NCBI RefSeq assembly: GCF_019511345.1
Contig: NZ_JAEUAK010000013.1
Location: 62,001-126,000 of the forward strand
Direction: 5' to 3'
DNA: 64,000 nucleotides
From: Rhizobium mesosinicum
Lineage (GTDB): Bacteria; Pseudomonadota; Alphaproteobacteria; Rhizobiales; Rhizobiaceae
Below the pieces are notes generated by a model. The model was given only the letters and a program-made list of their open reading frames with translations, was not told the origin of the DNA and did no database searches. This document shows positions 59,552 through 64,000 of this stretch, one piece after another (position 1 is the stretch's first letter; each line of letters starts with the position of its first letter). A program made the position numbers and the translations under genes.

Positions 59552-61825
59552 TTGCTTTCACCAGATAAGGTCACGGAACATTCAAACGAAGAGTGGGAGC
59601 ACTCTGAATCGCGAAGCACTGTTGATGTTGAAAAGCTGATTGCGATTGCGGTGCGTCAATGGCGTCCGGTTGCACTCTCCGCGTTTCTGTTTCTCGTATT
59701 GGGAATTATCTACATTGTTACGGCAGTTCCGAAATATACCGCCTCAACAAGCGTGCTTATCGATCGTGGAAACAGCGAACTCCTGAGCCAACTTTCCAAC
59801 GCCGGCGTTCCTGTAGAGGATGACGCGTCGGTGCTAAGCGAGGTCGAGCTTTTCAAGTCCGATACGATCAGCTCGGCCGTTATCGACAAGTTGAAGCTAC
59901 TGGATAATCCTGAGTTTTCCTCGCCGGACAACTCGCCGATCAGCATGCTTCGTTCATTGCTTAAGTTCCGCAACTGGTTTGCAAGTGACGATGTCGACGA
60001 CGATGATGCCGACTCCAAACGACGAGATGCAGCGCAAAAGATCGTCGACAATATGGATGTCGACCGCGTCGGTCGTACCTACGCTCTTTCAGTCAGCTAC
60101 ACCTCGACCTCGCCGGATCTGGCAGCCAAGATTGCAGGCTCGATTGCTGATGCCTACCTCGTGGATAAGCTGAATTCGAAATACGAGGCGACACGGCGCG
60201 CGAGTGATTGGCTCCAGGAACGAATAGAGGAGCTGCGACAAAAGGCACTCGACTCCGATCTTGCGGTCCAAAAATTCCGCACGGCACACGGGCTCCTCAA
60301 CTCAGGTGGCCAATTCCAGCTTCTCAGCGACCAGCAGCTTTCGGAGCTGACGACCCAGCTCATCTCTGCACAAGCCGAAACGGCAAAGGCGCAAGCAAAA
60401 TACGACCGCGTCAAATCGATCATCGACAACAAGCGCACGGATGCAATCGTAACCGATGTTCTTGATAATTCGATCTCCAACGATCTGCGTAAAAAATATC
60501 TCGAGGCGTCGAAGATCGAGGCGGAAATATCTGCCCGTCTGGGGCCAGATCACATTCAAGCGGTTCGCTTGCGGAGCGAAATGGCCGAATACCAACGGCT
60601 GATGTTCGAAGAACTTAATCGTATCGCGGAAAGCTATCAAAGCGAGCTCCAGGTCGCGCAAACCCGCGAGAAGGCCCTTCAGGCAAATGTCACGCAAGCA
60701 AGCAGCGTATCGGCCACCGCCGGCGAAACGCAAGTGCAGTTGCGCGAACTCGAGCGCACCGCCGATACCTATCGGAATCTTTATCAAACTTTCCTTACCC
60801 GCTTCCAGGAGGCAACCCAACAGCAGACCTTCCCGATCACGGAAGCGCGCGTCATTACCAGACCGCAGGTACCGACATCCGCCAGTGCGCCGAAAAAACC
60901 CCTGGTGCTTGCTCTTGCCCTGGTACTTGGCTCACTCGTCGGCGGCGGCATTGGAGCCTACCGCGAATTCCGCGACCGCTTCTTCCGAACAGGCGACCAG
61001 GTTCGGGATGTCCTGTCGCTGGAATATATCGGCCATGTGCCGATCGTCGACGCGAAGGAGGCCGCGAGCGGCGCCAGCGAATTGGAATCGACCCGCGGGG
61101 TGCAGACCGGCAACGGCATTACCAACTATGTGGTTAACCATCCGCTGTCGGCTTTCGCCGAAACGATGCGCAGTGCGAAGATCGCAGTCGACATGGAAAA
61201 TCCGAGCTCGCGCAGCAAAGTCATCGGTGTCATCTCCTGCCTCCCGGGTGAAGGTAAGTCCACTATTGCGATCAACCTTGCTCAGCTCCTCGCGATGCAG
61301 GGCGCTCGCACCCTGCTGATCGACGCCGACCTTCGCAATCCGGGGGCAACACGCGCCATCGGCCGGCATGCCGAACAGGGCATTCTGGAGGCGTTGCTGG
61401 AAGGAAAGCCGCTCAAGGATCTGCTGCTGCTCGATAGCAAGACAAGGCTCGCCTTTCTGCCGGCTGTGGTCAAGCGTCGTGTGCCCCATTCCTCCGACCT
61501 GCTCTCTTCATCCATCATGGCAAATATGCTGGAAGAACTGAAAGCACATTTCGACTATATCGTTCTCGACCTGCCGCCGGTTGGCCCGGTTGTCGATGCC
61601 CGCGCGATCAGCCCGATGCTCGACGCCTCACTCGCCGTCATCGAGTGGGGCCGTACCTCGCGTCGCGTCGTCCGCACGACCTTCGCAGTTCAGCCGGAAC
61701 TCATGCAAAAGTGCATCGGCGTCGTGCTGAACAAGGTCGATACGGAAAAGCTGAAGCTCTATCGCACCTACGGTTCCGGCGAGTACTATTACAATCGCTA
61801 CTCCGCCTATTACCACGAGGCGTAG
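59552..61825 (+). CDS. Polysaccharide co-polymerase / tyrosine autokinase (Wzc/ExoP family)
   Basis: 757 residues. N-terminal Wzz domain with a membrane helix at about 35-57 and a second at about 448-470, flanking a large periplasmic coiled-coil region. The C-terminal BY-kinase has Walker A GEGKSTIAINLA (about 566-577), Walker A' LLIDADLRNP (about 588-597) and Walker B YIVLDLPPVGP (about 668-678). The last 21 residues hold eight tyrosines (SGEYYYNRYSAYYHEA), the autophosphorylation cluster. It controls chain length and couples synthesis to export through the OPX lipoprotein. TTG start, supported by GGAGG 7 nt upstream. A strong terminator follows. Confidence 0.95.
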   Translation: MLSPDKVTEHSNEEWEHSESRSTVDVEKLIAIAVRQWRPVALSAFLFLVLGIIYIVTAVPKYTASTSVLIDRGNSELLSQLSNAGVPVEDDASVLSEVELFKSDTISSAVIDKLKLLDNPEFSSPDNSPISMLRSLLKFRNWFASDDVDDDDADSKRRDAAQKIVDNMDVDRVGRTYALSVSYTSTSPDLAAKIAGSIADAYLVDKLNSKYEATRRASDWLQERIEELRQKALDSDLAVQKFRTAHGLLNSGGQFQLLSDQQLSELTTQLISAQAETAKAQAKYDRVKSIIDNKRTDAIVTDVLDNSISNDLRKKYLEASKIEAEISARLGPDHIQAVRLRSEMAEYQRLMFEELNRIAESYQSELQVAQTREKALQANVTQASSVSATAGETQVQLRELERTADTYRNLYQTFLTRFQEATQQQTFPITEARVITRPQVPTSASAPKKPLVLALALVLGSLVGGGIGAYREFRDRFFRTGDQVRDVLSLEYIGHVPIVDAKEAASGASELESTRGVQTGNGITNYVVNHPLSAFAETMRSAKIAVDMENPSSRSKVIGVISCLPGEGKSTIAINLAQLLAMQGARTLLIDADLRNPGATRAIGRHAEQGILEALLEGKPLKDLLLLDSKTRLAFLPAVVKRRVPHSSDLLSSSIMANMLEELKAHFDYIVLDLPPVGPVVDARAISPMLDASLAVIEWGRTSRRVVRTTFAVQPELMQKCIGVVLNKVDTEKLKLYRTYGSGEYYYNRYSAYYHEA

Positions 61826-61852
61826 AAGCGCTTTTCCAGCGAACTGGACTGG

Positions 61853-61884
61853 ATTATGCGGCGAATTTCGCCGCATAATTTTTT
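61853..61884 (+). terminator. Strong Rho-independent terminator
   Basis: ATTATGCGGCGA / TCGCCGCATAAT, perfect 12-bp stem with a 3-nt loop and a TTTTT tail, 28 bp after the autokinase stop. It also abuts the stop of the convergent esterase gene. Confidence 0.92.
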
Positions 61885-61885
61885 G

Positions 61886-62494
61886 TCACATCCATTCCGA
61901 AAAGAACCTACCGATTGCCTCGATCTCATTCGGGCGGATGTCATGTCCTCCCGAATGCCATTCCGTCTGCACCTGCGCCTTCTGACCCTCGAAATAGGCC
62001 GAAAGCGCTTCCGTCAAGGCGACGGGCGAGATCGGATCACGCTGGCCTGCCGTGATCAATATCCTGCGGCCGCTCAGATCGGGATTTGCGCGAGGCCGGA
62101 AAGGAATGAGCGGATGGAGCAGAGCTGCCGCATCGAACAAGCCTTTCTCGATAAGTACATTCGCCAGAATGTTGGCGCCGTTCGAAAATCCTAGCCCGAG
62201 GATTCTGGATGCGCCCTGTGCTGACGCCAGATCTTGGACATACGCGCTCATCTTTTCGGTCGCCCGCGCAAGGTCGGCCATATCGTAGACTCCTTCACCG
62301 GTTCGCTTGAAAAAGCGGGCTGCCCCGTATTCGAAGACATCGCCACGCGGCGACACAATCGTCGCTTCCGGCAGCAACCGCCTGCCGAAATCGAAGAACT
62401 GGTTCTCGTCGCCACCCGTTCCGTGAAGTACGAAGAGGATAGGCTTGCCGGACGCACCGGAATGCAGCCGGTGCACATAGCCATTATCAGTCAT
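61886..62494 (-). CDS. Alpha/beta-hydrolase esterase (MhqD/phospholipase-carboxylesterase-like)
   Basis: 202 residues. Alpha/beta-hydrolase with oxyanion-hole ILFVLHGTGGDENQFFDF, nucleophile serine in GLGFSNGANIL, acid aspartate in ITAGQRDPISP and histidine in WHSGGHDIRP. Length and motifs fit the carboxylesterase/phospholipase group that includes MhqD. It is 14 bp downstream of a ring-cleaving dioxygenase gene on the same strand, the combination found in the quinone-response mhq operon of Bacillus. Cytoplasmic. Probable role: hydrolysis of a ring-cleavage or ester product. Confidence 0.9.
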   Translation of the reverse strand: MTDNGYVHRLHSGASGKPILFVLHGTGGDENQFFDFGRRLLPEATIVSPRGDVFEYGAARFFKRTGEGVYDMADLARATEKMSAYVQDLASAQGASRILGLGFSNGANILANVLIEKGLFDAAALLHPLIPFRPRANPDLSGRRILITAGQRDPISPVALTEALSAYFEGQKAQVQTEWHSGGHDIRPNEIEAIGRFFSEWM

Positions 62495-62508
62495 TTTTCT
62501 AGCTCCGT

Positions 62509-63441
62509 TTAGCCTTCGAGGGGCTGCAGATGCTGCTCGATGAGGGCGCGCAGATGGGCGTGCTGCTGTGGCAGCTTCAATGCCTCGCCGAGATGGTCCG
62601 TATCCTCGTCACGGTCGAAACCAGGCTCATTGGTAGCGATCTCGAACAACACGCCGCCTGGCGTGCGGAAATAGATCGCCCAGAAATAATCGCGGTCGAT
62701 GACCGGGGTCACCTGATAGCCGGTATCCATGAGTGCCTTGCGCACTTCAAGCTGCTTTTCGCGATTCTCGACGGCGAAGGCGACATGATGAACAGAGCCG
62801 GCGCCGGGAAGCGCGCGAGCCATATTGGGCATGGTTTCAAGGTCGACCAGATGGGCACCATTGCCACCGGGAATGACGAAACGCTTCACGCCATCCTGCT
62901 CCTCCTGAAGGTCATAGCCCATGAACTTCAAAAGTTCGGCCGTGGCGCCATCATCCCTCAATCGCATCGCGACAGAGTGGAAGCCACGGATGGCATGATC
63001 CTCGCTGACACCCCCATGCGTCCAGGGAGCGCGGATATCGTCCTTGACCTCGACGAGCGCGAAGCCGTCGCCATCCGGACCGGAAAAATTCAGGCGCTTT
63101 TCGCCAAACGATTCTTCTGTCTTCAGGCCGGTGACATTGAGCTTCGCTAGGCGGTCACTCCAGAAACCGAGCGAACCCTTGGGAACCGAGTAGACCGTGG
63201 TGCCGACTTCGCCGGTTCCTGGACGCCCCTGCGCCATCTTTGGGAATGGGAAGTAGGTCATGATCGTGCCGGGGGAACCGGTTTCGTCACCATAATAGAG
63301 GTGATAGACATCAGGCGCGTCGAAATTGACTGTTTTCTTGACGCGGCGCAGGCCCAGCGCATTGGTGAAGAATTGATTGTTGGTTCGGGCGTCCTCTGCC
63401 ATTGATGTGACGTGGTGCAGACCCTTGATCTGATCAAGCAT
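62509..63441 (-). CDS. Ring-cleaving dioxygenase (MhqO-like, glyoxalase fold)
   Basis: 310 residues made of two vicinal-oxygen-chelate modules. Metal ligands are likely in GLHHVTSMAEDA, in GSVHHVAFAVENRE and in GGVLFEIATNEPGFDRDED; FFTNALGLRRVKKTVNFDAPDVYHLYYGDETGSPGTIMTYFPFP is the family block. Homologues open hydroquinone-type rings and confer resistance to quinones. AAAGGG precedes the ATG. First gene of a two-gene unit with the esterase. A MarR-type regulator often found nearby is not in the window. Confidence 0.93.
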   Translation of the reverse strand: MLDQIKGLHHVTSMAEDARTNNQFFTNALGLRRVKKTVNFDAPDVYHLYYGDETGSPGTIMTYFPFPKMAQGRPGTGEVGTTVYSVPKGSLGFWSDRLAKLNVTGLKTEESFGEKRLNFSGPDGDGFALVEVKDDIRAPWTHGGVSEDHAIRGFHSVAMRLRDDGATAELLKFMGYDLQEEQDGVKRFVIPGGNGAHLVDLETMPNMARALPGAGSVHHVAFAVENREKQLEVRKALMDTGYQVTPVIDRDYFWAIYFRTPGGVLFEIATNEPGFDRDEDTDHLGEALKLPQQHAHLRALIEQHLQPLEG

Positions 63442-63570
63442 TTTTAGACCCTTTCTGCCCGCATCGGGCGGGCTTTCGATAGGCCTTAGATGATCCTTTT
63501 GCGCCGTAAGTCATAGCCCGACAAGACGGCACGCATTGTCTTCATTTTGTGAACAACAATACGCAAGCGT

Positions 63571-64000
63571 TCACGGACTGGCAGGAAGCTGCCAATCGAT
63601 GGGGGCGCGGCCGTGCGTCTGCAGGAACGCGTTCGCCTTGGAAAAATGCCGGGATCCAAAAAAACCGTTATGGGCCGAAAGCGGCGATGGATGGGGTGCC
63701 TTCAGCACCAGATGTCGCCGTGCATCAACGAAAGCCGCCTTCTTTTGAGCATAAGAGCCCCAGAGCATGAAAACGACAGCCTCGCATTCGTCATTTACCT
63801 TACGGATGACGGCATCGGTGAATCGCTCCCAGCCTTTGCCCTGATGGGAAGCGGCTTGCGATTCCTCCACCGTCAGCACGCTGTTGAGCAGAAGCACACC
63901 CTGCTTTGCCCAATGTTCCAGGAAACCGTGGCGTGCGGGCGAAATACCGAGATCAGTCTCCATCTCCTTATAGATGTTGACGAGCGAAGGCGGAATACGC
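63571..64000 (-). CDS. ung: Uracil-DNA glycosylase, C-terminal part (cut by window end)
   Basis: The coding strand enters from beyond position 64000; about 143 C-terminal residues are visible. They include [61 protein letters not shown] and the DNA-intercalation loop [21 protein letters not shown], diagnostic of family 1 Ung. The catalytic water-activating GQDPYH motif lies outside the window. The enzyme removes uracil from DNA in base excision repair. The stop at 63571 is intact; nothing suggests a pseudogene. Confidence 0.96.
   Translation of the reverse strand, partial: RIPPSLVNIYKEMETDLGISPARHGFLEHWAKQGVLLLNSVLTVEESQAASHQGKGWERFTDAVIRKVNDECEAVVFMLWGSYAQKKAAFVDARRHLVLKAPHPSPLSAHNGFFGSRHFSKANAFLQTHGRAPIDWQLPASP

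Noticed and set aside
1-64000. CRISPR arrays, tRNA or rRNA genes, insertion sequences, prophage or secretion-effector islands
   Set aside because: No regularly spaced repeats, cloverleaf-like or rRNA-like sequence, transposase/integrase motif or terminal inverted repeats were seen.

Overview
The window looks like chromosome (or a large chromid) of a fast-growing member of the Rhizobiaceae (Rhizobium/Agrobacterium group). This rests on GC-rich coding DNA, a 2.8-kilo-residue cyclic beta-1,2-glucan synthase (NdvB/ChvB), many CUT1-type sugar ABC operons, several rhizobial small-protein families (DUF982, DUF2934, DUF6894, DUF6074, DUF1127, BTLCP), and a small RNA of the alpha-proteobacterial anti-Shine-Dalgarno type. 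I see no rRNA, tRNA, insertion sequence, prophage or CRISPR array.

Layout. 1-2.4 kb is sparsely coding: a small exported protein, a GXWXG/DUF4334 protein and uncertain ORFs. 2.4-4.0 kb carries an SRPBCC protein and a class III nucleotide cyclase. 4.1-12.6 kb is ndvB. 13-20.9 kb is a LacI-regulated rhamnoside cluster (GH78 alpha-L-rhamnosidase plus a complete ABC importer). 20.6-28.2 kb is an AraC-regulated second importer with a LacE-like binding protein. It ends in a 667-residue fusion of a Gfo/Idh/MocA dehydrogenase with an aldo/keto reductase. 28.3-41.7 kb is a mixed region of small rhizobial proteins, a siderophore-interacting flavoprotein, a lytic transglycosylase, a GT39-type membrane glycosyltransferase, a VWA protein, a Crp-type regulator, a GH13 enzyme, and a two-gene unit of a DUF2231 membrane protein plus a PQQ-type sugar dehydrogenase lipoprotein. 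41.9-44.7 kb is an EmrAB-type efflux pair. 45.0-52.5 kb is a third importer operon on the minus strand with a sugar dehydrogenase, an IolE-like TIM-barrel enzyme and a divergent LacI regulator that has recognisable operators. 53.5-61.9 kb is an exopolysaccharide polymerisation/export locus. The last 2 kb hold an MhqD/MhqO-like esterase and ring-cleaving dioxygenase pair and the C-terminal part of uracil-DNA glycosylase, cut by the window end.

Most notable: on the minus strand at about 33.75-33.90 kb lies an unannotated small RNA made of four consecutive hairpins. Each exposes an anti-Shine-Dalgarno loop (three exact CUCCUCCC, one CUCCUCCU), and the last doubles as the terminator. It lies directly downstream of a 48-codon DUF1127 gene on the same strand. 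This matches the cuckoo/alpha-r14 RNAs of Rhizobiales and the CcsR RNAs of Rhodobacter, which are also linked to a DUF1127 gene.

How the parts may work together: the three importers bring in oligosaccharides or glycosides. GH78 (no signal peptide, so probably cytoplasmic) and the Gfo/Idh, AKR and TIM-barrel enzymes would process them inside the cell. ndvB and the polysaccharide locus build surface and periplasmic glucans. Substrate assignments are inference only.
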